From: a virus
Strand: one strand, 5' to 3'
IMG/VR virus record: IMGVR_UViG_3300049927_000168
Location: 1 to 42,525 of that record
DNA: 42,525 nucleotides
Part shown: piece after piece, positions 22,396 to 29,866 of the stretch
Position numbering within the stretch: the stretch's first letter is position 1
Layout: every line of letters starts with the position of its first letter
The notes under the pieces: generated by a model
Seen by the model: the letters and a program-made list of their open reading frames with translations, nothing else
Database searches by the model: none
What the model was told of the DNA's origin: nothing
Program-made: the position numbers and the translations under genes

Positions 22396-22917
22396 ATGAA
22401 GCGTTTTTTATCAGCATTTCTGGCACTGGTCCTAACATTGGGGCCCGCTTATGCGGGCTCCCAAATTCCCTATCGTACGGGAGGCTCTCAGGACACGCCG
22501 GTTGCGCTGATCAACAGCCTCATCAAGGCCATCAATGCGAACACGACGGCGGACAGTGCCAGCAGCACGGCTCTGGTTGCGCGCGTGACGGCTTTGGAAG
22601 CCTCGGTCACCACCAACACGACGGATATTGCGACCAACGCCACAGCCATTGCCCTGGTCAATACCAAACTGTTGACCCTCGGCAAAAGCGCCGTTGTGGC
22701 AGGTGGCACTGCGGGCGACTTCACCGTCACTGGCATCGCGGTCGGTGACCAGATCGTGGCGGTCATTCGCTTTATTGGTGCCGGTGTCGCGGTCACTGAC
22801 CTTTCGAACCTAACCGCACAGTTCACGATTACGGGCAATAACACGATCAACAACACTGGCGGTACGAACACAACTGGTGACAAGCTGTTGGTTTTGTATA
22901 ATAATTTAACCCCTTAG
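22396..22917 (+). CDS. Small secreted-type late protein with coiled coil (173 aa)
   Basis: Residues 1-20 form a signal peptide (MKRFLSAFLALVLTL, then PAYA|G). The mature N-terminus, IPYRTGG and N-S-L-I-K-A-I-N, matches the neighbour at 21774. A short heptad region (about 50-95, VTALEASVTTNTTDIATNAT) could make a trimeric coiled coil, followed by a beta domain (about 100-173). This is a fibre-like layout. The gene starts one base past the previous stop with a weak ribosome site, so translation probably depends on the upstream gene. Confidence 0.6.
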   Translation: MKRFLSAFLALVLTLGPAYAGSQIPYRTGGSQDTPVALINSLIKAINANTTADSASSTALVARVTALEASVTTNTTDIATNATAIALVNTKLLTLGKSAVVAGGTAGDFTVTGIAVGDQIVAVIRFIGAGVAVTDLSNLTAQFTITGNNTINNTGGTNTTGDKLLVLYNNLTP

Positions 22918-22931
22918 AGGAGCCAAACACC

Positions 22932-23090
22932 ATGAAAAATAAAAGCGGCAATATGCTGAAGGGGCTTAAGAACAAATCTCCCAAATTTGAAGATGCCTCG
23001 ATGAAACCGAAAGGCGGAAGTGTCAATGCCGGAGCCGTCCGCAAAAGCGTTGCCCCCACCCCCCGTACCCTCGGGCCGCGTAAAGCCTAA
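22932..23090 (+). CDS. Small basic hypothetical protein (52 aa)
   Basis: Fifty-two residues, strongly basic, starting MKNKSGNMLKGLKNKS and ending TLGPRKA. GAGGAG lies about nine bases upstream. It overlaps the start of the GNAT gene by about 70 bases in another frame. Too short for family recognition. Its basic nature suggests contact with nucleic acid or with acidic virion proteins. Confidence 0.5.
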   Translation: MKNKSGNMLKGLKNKSPKFEDASMKPKGGSVNAGAVRKSVAPTPRTLGPRKA

Positions 23091-23613
23091 GCCTTTGGGG
23101 GCGCCTGTTTCGGCTGGTGAAAAAAGGGACCCTAAAAAGTCCTCCCCCGCCATCACGTACAAGGTCGAGCGTTTTGCCCATGTCGTTAAAGAAATGACGC
23201 CACTCTGGCACCGGGAGTGGGCAGAGCTTGGGCAAGAGCATTACAAAATCGATCTCGATCCTGATTGGGATCGCTATTTGCAATATGATCTTGCCCAGAT
23301 TTTGCACCTGATCACCGCGCGCGCAGATGGCAAGATCGTCGGTTATATTTTGCTGTTCGCCTTTGGGCACATTCACCATGTTAACGTTTTGTGGGCGCAG
23401 GGCGATCACTTCTGGCTTGATCCTTCCTATCGCAAAGGCCGCACGGGGATTAATCTGTTCACACAGGCTAAGCTTCATGCTAAAGCACTGGGGTGCAAGT
23501 TTTTATCCATAAATATTTTGCTGCATTTTGCCGCGGAGCGTGGCACAATCGGCAAATTGCTTGAACGTCTTGGTGCAAAAGCAACTGAAATGACGTACAC
23601 TTTTGAACTCTAA
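23020..23613 (+). CDS. GNAT-fold protein, ejection-protein neighbour
   Basis: A 197-residue protein with a Pro/Ala-rich N-terminus (1-40) and a GNAT acetyltransferase fold (about 45-197). The central strand is KIVGYILLFAFGH, then HVNVLWAQGDHFWLDPSYRKGRTGI, where R-K-G-R-T-G-I is the acetyl-CoA pyrophosphate loop (usually Q/R-x-x-G-x-G/A). A protein of similar fold and place begins the internal-core gene group of T7-like phages, so it may be structural rather than enzymatic. The loop looks intact, so activity cannot be excluded. The start is GTG 23020 or ATG 23026 after AGGCGGA. Confidence 0.75.
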   Translation: MSMPEPSAKALPPPPVPSGRVKPKPLGAPVSAGEKRDPKKSSPAITYKVERFAHVVKEMTPLWHREWAELGQEHYKIDLDPDWDRYLQYDLAQILHLITARADGKIVGYILLFAFGHIHHVNVLWAQGDHFWLDPSYRKGRTGINLFTQAKLHAKALGCKFLSINILLHFAAERGTIGKLLERLGAKATEMTYTFEL

Positions 23614-23624
23614 GGGGCAAAATC

Positions 23625-24551
23625 ATGCAGGCGCTCGGCCTTGTCGCTCCCCTCCTCAGCACAGTTGGAGGGCTTTTCGGTAAATCATCGGCTTCCAAAG
23701 TGCAGCAGCCGCAGATGTTTCAGCCACCCAATATGACAGGCGCGGCGAATACTGCCTATGACACCATCAACTCTTTTGCCGGCACTGCCCCGCAGGGCAT
23801 GGCGACTGGTCAGCAGCTCTATAACAACCCCTATGTCGGACAAACGCAACAAGGTGCGCAGGGCGGCGCGAACCTCGGCATGGGTGGCGCGCTCGACGCT
23901 TACAGCGCTGGCCTTGGCCTTTCCGGCAACGCGCAGACCATGCTGCCGTTCGCTAGCCAGATTATGAGCACCGGCTTTGATCCGCAAGGCGATCTCTATG
24001 CCCGCGAGTATCAGAAGATGATCGACCAGCAGCGCGCTGCGCAGGGCGTACGCGGCATCCAAACCACGCCTTATGGGGCAGGCCTCGAGAACGACGCTTC
24101 CCGCAATTTTAATCTCGATTGGCAAGATCGTATGCTTGGCCGGCAGTCCACAGCCTCCGGCGCTGCAGGCCAGCTGATCAATTCTGCCGGGCGCAACATC
24201 ATCGGTGGCGAGGGGCTGGCCGCGGGCGCGGCCCCTGCTTTCATGGAGAGCTCGGCCTATCCGTACTCGACTTACAACACAATCGGCACCAACGCGATTA
24301 GCGGGCTGAATGCCGGTATGCAGCCGGGTCAGAACGTCATTGCCGACCTGCTGCAATATCTGCAGTCGGGCAACCAGGCTAGTGGCGTCGCCAACCAGAA
24401 CGCTTCGAACCAGCTGGCGCAGCAGAACAGCATTTTCAGCCAGAACCAGACGCTGGGCAGCAATTTTGGCTCTGGCATTTCGGGCATCACGAACTACCTC
24501 AACAGCCTTTACGGGATGCCGGGCTCGTATAATGGCACTGGAATGTACTAA
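23625..24551 (+). CDS. Internal virion / ejection protein candidate (308 aa)
   Basis: A 308-residue protein. The N-terminus MQALGLVAPLLSTVGGLFG is a Gly-rich hydrophobic helix. The rest is rich in Gln, Asn, Gly and Ala with long helices. It follows the GNAT gene as gp14 follows gp13 in T7-like phages. Gp14-type proteins form the pore in the outer membrane during DNA ejection. The function is inferred from order, size and composition. The stop overlaps the next ATG (TAATG). Confidence 0.6.
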   Translation: MQALGLVAPLLSTVGGLFGKSSASKVQQPQMFQPPNMTGAANTAYDTINSFAGTAPQGMATGQQLYNNPYVGQTQQGAQGGANLGMGGALDAYSAGLGLSGNAQTMLPFASQIMSTGFDPQGDLYAREYQKMIDQQRAAQGVRGIQTTPYGAGLENDASRNFNLDWQDRMLGRQSTASGAAGQLINSAGRNIIGGEGLAAGAAPAFMESSAYPYSTYNTIGTNAISGLNAGMQPGQNVIADLLQYLQSGNQASGVANQNASNQLAQQNSIFSQNQTLGSNFGSGISGITNYLNSLYGMPGSYNGTGMY

Positions 24552-25693
24552 TGGTCAGCCTTTCAGGGATGTCGGCAGCATACCCGGGTTTCCTGGCTGC
24601 GCAGGACCAGGATGCAATCGCACGCCTTCACAAGATGCAGGCGGCGAGTGGCGAGACCGACCTTCTCGGGCAGCAGGCCTATGGGCGCACACTGGCGTCA
24701 TTGGCGCAAGTGCCTGGCACCACAACCATGCAGCAGCCGGGCGCGCCCTTTGGCGGCCCTCAGGGAGCCATGGCGATGCCTCCAGGGCAAGCCAGTCAGC
24801 CAATGCAGCACGGAGGCGGTCCGATGCCCCTTGTGAACTCCCAACAGCAGTTTAGGCCCATGCCTCAGCCCGGGATGCAGGCAGGCGGGCAGGGCATGCC
24901 CACCATGGCACCCGGTGGACCGCAACTTCCTCAGATGCCTCCTGGGCAGCTTCAAGGGGGAGCGCCGCAGCTAAACTGGCAAAGTATTGCTCAGCAGGTG
25001 GCAAAGGCTAACCCAGGAGCCAAGCCAGAAGTGATCGCAGCTGCCGTCGATAAATTCTTGCCTCTGATGAACCAGCAGAGCCAGCAGGAATGGAAGATGA
25101 TGAGCTTGGCCCTTGCTTCACAGCGAACGGATCAAGGGCAGCAACGCATCGACCAACGCGATGAGCAGTTTCAGCAGCGGGAAGAGCGCCTGAAAGCCAG
25201 CGGCGCGGTTAAGCAGGACCAGGCATGGCAGCGTCTTGAGGTGCAGAAAGGCGAGGCGGCGCGCAAGGCCACCAGCGGGCAGGATAAAAATGCGCTTTCG
25301 CAATGGCGTGCGCTTGTCGATGCGCAGCACAAGCGCGCAAGCGAGATCATCCAGGCCAGTGCCATCAATTCCGGTCTAAGCAAGGAAGATAAAAAAGCGC
25401 TGCTGGCGGAGCAGGATGATTTTTACGATACAGAAATCACCAGCATGAAAGAAAGAATGAAAAATCCCGATCGGGTTACATTGACAACGACAGTACCAGC
25501 GAACGTAAAAAATCCTGTGACCAATAAAGAAACTGGTCGTTTATCCGATGGGAGCAGCCCTGAAGCTGAAATGCCTCCGCCCGAAGCCCTGAAGCAGCTC
25601 AAGGAAGGCACGATCACCATTTTTAATAATGGGCAGCGCTGGACACTTGAGAATGGGCAGCCTAAGCAGCTGGATGCCTTGAAAAATAAATAG
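24551..25693 (+). CDS. Gln/Met/Pro-rich internal virion protein candidate (380 aa)
   Basis: A 380-residue protein. Residues about 55-140 are Gln/Met/Pro/Gly-rich and low in complexity. Residues about 185-240 form a charged coiled coil (QGQQRIDQRDEQFQQREER), and a smaller domain follows. Composition and place resemble the second ejection protein (gp15-like) of podoviruses. I see no lytic transglycosylase motif. Function inferred from context. Confidence 0.55.
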   Translation: MVSLSGMSAAYPGFLAAQDQDAIARLHKMQAASGETDLLGQQAYGRTLASLAQVPGTTTMQQPGAPFGGPQGAMAMPPGQASQPMQHGGGPMPLVNSQQQFRPMPQPGMQAGGQGMPTMAPGGPQLPQMPPGQLQGGAPQLNWQSIAQQVAKANPGAKPEVIAAAVDKFLPLMNQQSQQEWKMMSLALASQRTDQGQQRIDQRDEQFQQREERLKASGAVKQDQAWQRLEVQKGEAARKATSGQDKNALSQWRALVDAQHKRASEIIQASAINSGLSKEDKKALLAEQDDFYDTEITSMKERMKNPDRVTLTTTVPANVKNPVTNKETGRLSDGSSPEAEMPPPEALKQLKEGTITIFNNGQRWTLENGQPKQLDALKNK

Positions 25694-25701
25694 GTGCGCC
25701 T

Positions 25702-28281
25702 ATGGCTGAATGGGATGTCGTTACGCAAGAAGCTGCACCGGCGCAATCTGTAAAACCGGACCCCTGGAAGGTGCAAACAACCCAGCCGGCGCAAAAGCCT
25801 GCTGCCGAATATCCGCTTGCGATGCGTGGTGAAATTTTACCGCTCGGTCGCACTGGGGGTGGTAAGCTGGTGCCTGCCGTGCCGGGCGTAATCAAAGACC
25901 CTTTTGATTTATTTTATGAAGCCATCCACGGTAAAACCTCAATGGTTGCTAATGAAGAAGGCGTCGTACGGCCAGACGAAGCTAGCACTGATCGAGCAAT
26001 TAATGCTGGCATGTTTGGCTTAAAAATGGGCCGATTGCCAGGAAGTGAATTACCAAAACTTGCAGCAGCGGCACCGGCGCTCAAAACCGGCTTTGAGGTG
26101 GCGCAGGAAATCCCCATCGCCAAGGAAACTAAAACATCAGCGGTCTCGCCTGAAATGGCAGCGGCACAGCATCCTATCCCGAAAAGCCCAGAAGTACCTG
26201 CTGTCCCACCTAAACCTTTAGTGCAAGGCGTTTCGGACGATCTTTTCAAGCTGCGCCAAAACACAGTCGCTGATCGCGCTGAAATCAGTAACTACCTTGA
26301 TAAAATGCCTGAGCAGTTTCGTACCCCTGAAGTGCAGGAACGGTGGTATCACGCCATGGAAAACCCAAAAGCCATGGAGAAGATGGCGCCGGAAGAGCGC
26401 CAGGCTTTTACGCAGTTCGTAGAGCCGATGCGCAAGGAACTCTCCGATCTTTACGCCAAGGTCAAGCAGTACGGTTATCCCGTTGAAGATGACACCTACG
26501 TGCACCGCGTCGTGAAGGGGCATGCGCCTACCTACGACAGCATGAGCGGCGACGCTTACAACCCCATCGTGGGCACGAAGTCGCTGCCGCAGAGCACCTC
26601 GGCGCTTAAGGGGCGCAAGTTCTTTGCCCTTGAGGATGCACAGGGCGTTCGCCATGTCGTATCGCAAGGGGGTGATGGCGTACGCGTATGGAACGACGGC
26701 AAGCCCACAAAACTTAATGTCGATGAATTAACGCCCGGCGCACAGGTTGAGGCCGGCGGTAAACGTTGGACGGCCAAACAGGCAACCACGCAGGAGATCG
26801 AAGGCAACACTCCAGTAAAATATTATAAAAATGCAACGGTGAACACCGCCGATGCCCTCTCGCGCATGCGCCAAGTGTCGCGGAATATCGATTATCTGGA
26901 AGAACTTAAAAAGTCACCGAAGTTTCTCAACTACGCCAGGCGCGTCGACGGAAATTCGCCGCCTCCACGAGGGTGGAAAGAAAGTAAATTGCCGCAGCTT
27001 CGCGGCTGGGTCCTTGAGCCAAAATTACGTGCCGCGTTCGATGATTTTTATAAACCAGGAGTAGAGGGTCTCGAAGGCCTGCGCAAAATCAACCAGTTCG
27101 CTACGGCCTCGATATTCTGGCAGCCGCTGCCTCACATCGAGAACGTCGCCGCCCACTGGTTTGTCGGCCGTGGCTGGGACTGGATCAAGCCCAGACCTAT
27201 TCGACACTTTGCTAACGACGCCGGGCGCGCCATCCGCGCCGTGGTTACACAAAATGAAGACTACCAGAAGCTGCTGCGCCAAGGCTCAGGGCTAGTTTAC
27301 GGTGGCATCAAAAATGGTGACTTTTATCAGGCCATGGCCAAACGCTTCGGCATGGAGATTGAAAAAGACCAGGAGCGCTGGGGCGCGCTGCGCAAGGTCC
27401 CAGGGTTTGATCAAATTGCCGACAAGACGGCGTGGTGGTATAAGCAGGTCAATAAAGTTCTTTGGCAGACGGGCGACATGTTCATGGCGCACCGGGTGTT
27501 TGAGCTCGAGCGCAAGGGCATGTCGACGGCCGAGGCTATCAAAGAAGCCGAGAAGCACATCCCGAATTACCGCATCCCAACCGAGGTGGTGGGCTCGCGC
27601 ACTTTCTCGAACATCATGCAGGAGCCCGCGCTGACGATTTTCAGCCGCTATCACTACGGCATGTGGAAAAGCTATACGAACATGCTTGGGGACCTTGCCA
27701 AGGGCACCGGCAAGGAAAAGCTCGAGAGCATCGGCAACCTCGCTGCTCTGGGCTTCCTGATGTATATGGTTTACCCGGCCATCGACTATGCCATTCAAAA
27801 AATCACGGGCGACTCCTCGGCAAAAAAACTACGCCGCGGCGCAGCGTCAGTACCAAGCTGGGTACAAGAAATGTATAATGGCGATATGCAGTTTCCGCAG
27901 TTTTTAAGCAACGTAATCACCATGGCGCCTGCAACCAAAGAGATGCTGCAGCAAGGCTCGTCCTACGACTTCTTCACGGGTAAGCAAATATCGCCGTCCG
28001 ACGGCATGCGCTCGGTGGTAGAACGCGGCGAACACGCGGCGAACGCCCTCGTCAATCCCTACGCTGTCGTTAACCAGTTTGCGGATGAACGGCCTGGCGC
28101 ACGGGATGCTGTACGTGCCGTGTTCGACATGGCCATAGGAGCTAAAAACACGTCAGATCGTACTTTGCAGGGTCGCGAGTATGGTAAGAAATTGCGCGAA
28201 AGAGAAAGCAAAAAACGCCAGAAGCAACCTAAAGGATTGATCGAGAAGGGGTATAATGCCTTGGTAGGAACTGACGAATGA
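25702..28281 (+). CDS. Large internal virion protein (859 aa)
   Basis: An 859-residue protein with AGGTGC before the ATG. After a disordered N-terminus (1-150) comes a helical region with an M-P-E-Q-F-R-T-P-E-V-Q motif (about 200-215). Residues 370-660 are a long, Trp/Tyr-rich helical domain that includes a probable membrane-active segment (AALGFLMYMVYPAIDYAI, about 690-707), and the tail is basic. This size and final place in the internal-protein group correspond to the gp16-type ejection protein. Large proteins of this kind in podoviruses travel with DNA into the host. No transglycosylase Glu motif was recognised. Confidence 0.6.
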   Translation: MAEWDVVTQEAAPAQSVKPDPWKVQTTQPAQKPAAEYPLAMRGEILPLGRTGGGKLVPAVPGVIKDPFDLFYEAIHGKTSMVANEEGVVRPDEASTDRAINAGMFGLKMGRLPGSELPKLAAAAPALKTGFEVAQEIPIAKETKTSAVSPEMAAAQHPIPKSPEVPAVPPKPLVQGVSDDLFKLRQNTVADRAEISNYLDKMPEQFRTPEVQERWYHAMENPKAMEKMAPEERQAFTQFVEPMRKELSDLYAKVKQYGYPVEDDTYVHRVVKGHAPTYDSMSGDAYNPIVGTKSLPQSTSALKGRKFFALEDAQGVRHVVSQGGDGVRVWNDGKPTKLNVDELTPGAQVEAGGKRWTAKQATTQEIEGNTPVKYYKNATVNTADALSRMRQVSRNIDYLEELKKSPKFLNYARRVDGNSPPPRGWKESKLPQLRGWVLEPKLRAAFDDFYKPGVEGLEGLRKINQFATASIFWQPLPHIENVAAHWFVGRGWDWIKPRPIRHFANDAGRAIRAVVTQNEDYQKLLRQGSGLVYGGIKNGDFYQAMAKRFGMEIEKDQERWGALRKVPGFDQIADKTAWWYKQVNKVLWQTGDMFMAHRVFELERKGMSTAEAIKEAEKHIPNYRIPTEVVGSRTFSNIMQEPALTIFSRYHYGMWKSYTNMLGDLAKGTGKEKLESIGNLAALGFLMYMVYPAIDYAIQKITGDSSAKKLRRGAASVPSWVQEMYNGDMQFPQFLSNVITMAPATKEMLQQGSSYDFFTGKQISPSDGMRSVVERGEHAANALVNPYAVVNQFADERPGARDAVRAVFDMAIGAKNTSDRTLQGREYGKKLRERESKKRQKQPKGLIEKGYNALVGTDE

Positions 28282-29615
28282 GAGTGCTTATCATCGACCC
28301 CCAAGGCTGCGGGCTCGACCCGGCCATGCGTATGCAGGCCGACGGGCATGAAGTCAAAGTCTTTATCAGGCAAACCGAGAAAACCGCCAATATAGGCAAA
28401 GGTTTCATTACACTTGTTGATGATTACCGTAAGTGGTGGCGCTGGGCGGAACTGATTTTCTTTACCGACAATACGCTCTATCTTACCGAGGCCGATGCAT
28501 GGCGCGCGCAAGGTGCTAAAATCATAGGCCCTTCCTCCGAAGCCGCCGAGTGGGAACTTGACCGTGAGTGCGGCCAGGAGATTTTTAGAAAAGCCGGCAT
28601 TGCCACGCTCCCTTCACAAACTTTTTTAAATTATGACAAGGCTATCGAGTTTGTTAAAAAATCGAATTGTCGCTATGTTTCAAAGCCTTCAGGGGATGCC
28701 GACAAGGCGCTATCCTACTGCGCCAAGTCGCCTGCCGATCTAATCTTCATGCTTGAGCGGTGGAAGAAAAGCTCGAAGCTGAAGGGTGAATTTATCCTCC
28801 AGGAGTTCGTGGCGGGCACCGAGATGGCGGTGGGCGGCTGGTTCGGTCCGGGCGGTTTCAACGAGGGCTGGTGCGAAAATTTCGAGTTTAAAAAGCTCAT
28901 GAATGACGATATGGGGGTCGCCACCGGCGAGCAAGGCACCGTGCTGCGCTATGTAAAAACCTCAAAGCTTGCCCGCAAAGTCTTGCTTCCATTAGTGGAT
29001 TATTTAGAAAAATTGGATTATATTGGCTATGTCGACGTGAACTGCATCATCGACGAGGACGGTCATGCGTGGCCGCTCGAGTTTACGATGCGCCCCGGCT
29101 GGCCGACGTTCAACATTCAGAACGCCCTGCACCAAGGAGATAACGCCCAATGGTTGATGGACCTGGCAAAAGGGATGGACAGCAGGTGCTTCCAGCTGGA
29201 TCGCATCGCCATAGGCGTCGTCTTGTCGATACCGGATTACCCATATTCGCATTTGACGAAGAAAGAAGTGACGGGCATTCCGGTGTACGGAGTGAAAGCG
29301 AGCACATGGCAGCACCTCCACCCATGCGAAATGATGCTGGCCGACGCTCCGGGCGAGGTCGGCGGAAAGATAGTGAAATTGCCCCACCCGTGTTCGGCGG
29401 GGGATTATATCCTGGTGATGACAGCTACGGGGAAGACAGTGCAGGAAGCGCGCGACCTGTGCTACCGGCGCTTGGCTCGCTTGACGATGCCAAACTCCCC
29501 GATGTACAGGACCGATATAGGCAACCGCTTAGCCAAGCAGTTGCCATTGATACAGGCACAGGGTTACGCGACGAGGATGATGTTTTCGACGCCTCCCAGC
29601 AACTCACGGACCTGA
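28278..29615 (+). CDS. ATP-grasp protein, PurD-like (445 aa)
   Basis: A 445-residue protein with an N-terminal Rossmann-like domain (MRVLIIDPQGCGLDPAMRM) followed by an ATP-grasp fold as in phosphoribosylamine-glycine ligase. Features are G-P-S-S-E-A-A-E-W-E (about 84), the lysine strand RYVSKPSGDADKA (about 135), F-I-L-Q-E-F-V-A-G-T-E-M, and the metal-binding EFTMRPGWP (about 268-276), where PurD usually has E-F-N-x-R-x-G-D-P-E. The Asn-to-Thr and Asp-Pro-Glu losses suggest a different acceptor or role than purine synthesis. It overlaps the previous gene (ATGA) and the next. ATP-dependent ligation of a small molecule or peptide is the likely chemistry. Confidence 0.8.
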   Translation: MRVLIIDPQGCGLDPAMRMQADGHEVKVFIRQTEKTANIGKGFITLVDDYRKWWRWAELIFFTDNTLYLTEADAWRAQGAKIIGPSSEAAEWELDRECGQEIFRKAGIATLPSQTFLNYDKAIEFVKKSNCRYVSKPSGDADKALSYCAKSPADLIFMLERWKKSSKLKGEFILQEFVAGTEMAVGGWFGPGGFNEGWCENFEFKKLMNDDMGVATGEQGTVLRYVKTSKLARKVLLPLVDYLEKLDYIGYVDVNCIIDEDGHAWPLEFTMRPGWPTFNIQNALHQGDNAQWLMDLAKGMDSRCFQLDRIAIGVVLSIPDYPYSHLTKKEVTGIPVYGVKASTWQHLHPCEMMLADAPGEVGGKIVKLPHPCSAGDYILVMTATGKTVQEARDLCYRRLARLTMPNSPMYRTDIGNRLAKQLPLIQAQGYATRMMFSTPPSNSRT

Positions 29616-29866
29616 CCGAGCTTGCGCTTAAAAAAGCCCGTGAAATCCTTGAAATCGAGCTCATTAAAGCGGATGACGACTTTCTGGCGATTTTACGTGC
29701 ACAGGCGGCGCAGGTGCAGACGATCTTCAACACGCAGGTCCGAGTAGATGAGGGCAAGCTTCGTGCGCGTGAGCTGAATGTGCTGCCTAAGCTTTTGGAG
29801 CGCTTGCGTTCCGAAGCCGCACGACTTCCGCCTCGCCTTTCGGAGCCTTTTGCAGCCCTTCATTAA
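29459..29866 (+). CDS. Small helical protein, candidate terminase small subunit
   Basis: A 135-residue protein with a GTG start inside the end of the ATP-grasp gene and AGGAAG upstream. After a short disordered start it is one charged helical domain with the segment A-L-K-K-A-R-E-I-L, then F-L-A-I-L-R-A-Q-A-A-Q-V, then N-T-Q-V-R-V-D-E-G-K-L-R. Similar helical proteins beside packaging or late genes are often small terminase subunits, and none is otherwise visible here. I am not sure of this. The last 80 bases overlap the primase gene on the other strand. Confidence 0.5.
   Translation: MLPALGSLDDAKLPDVQDRYRQPLSQAVAIDTGTGLRDEDDVFDASQQLTDLTELALKKAREILEIELIKADDDFLAILRAQAAQVQTIFNTQVRVDEGKLRARELNVLPKLLERLRSEAARLPPRLSEPFAALH

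Noticed and set aside
29150-29458. N-terminal extension of the small late gene to 29150
   Set aside because: This stretch is the other frame of the ATP-grasp gene and translates to low-complexity Arg/Gly/Ser. The GTG at 29459 with AGGAAG gives a coherent helical protein.
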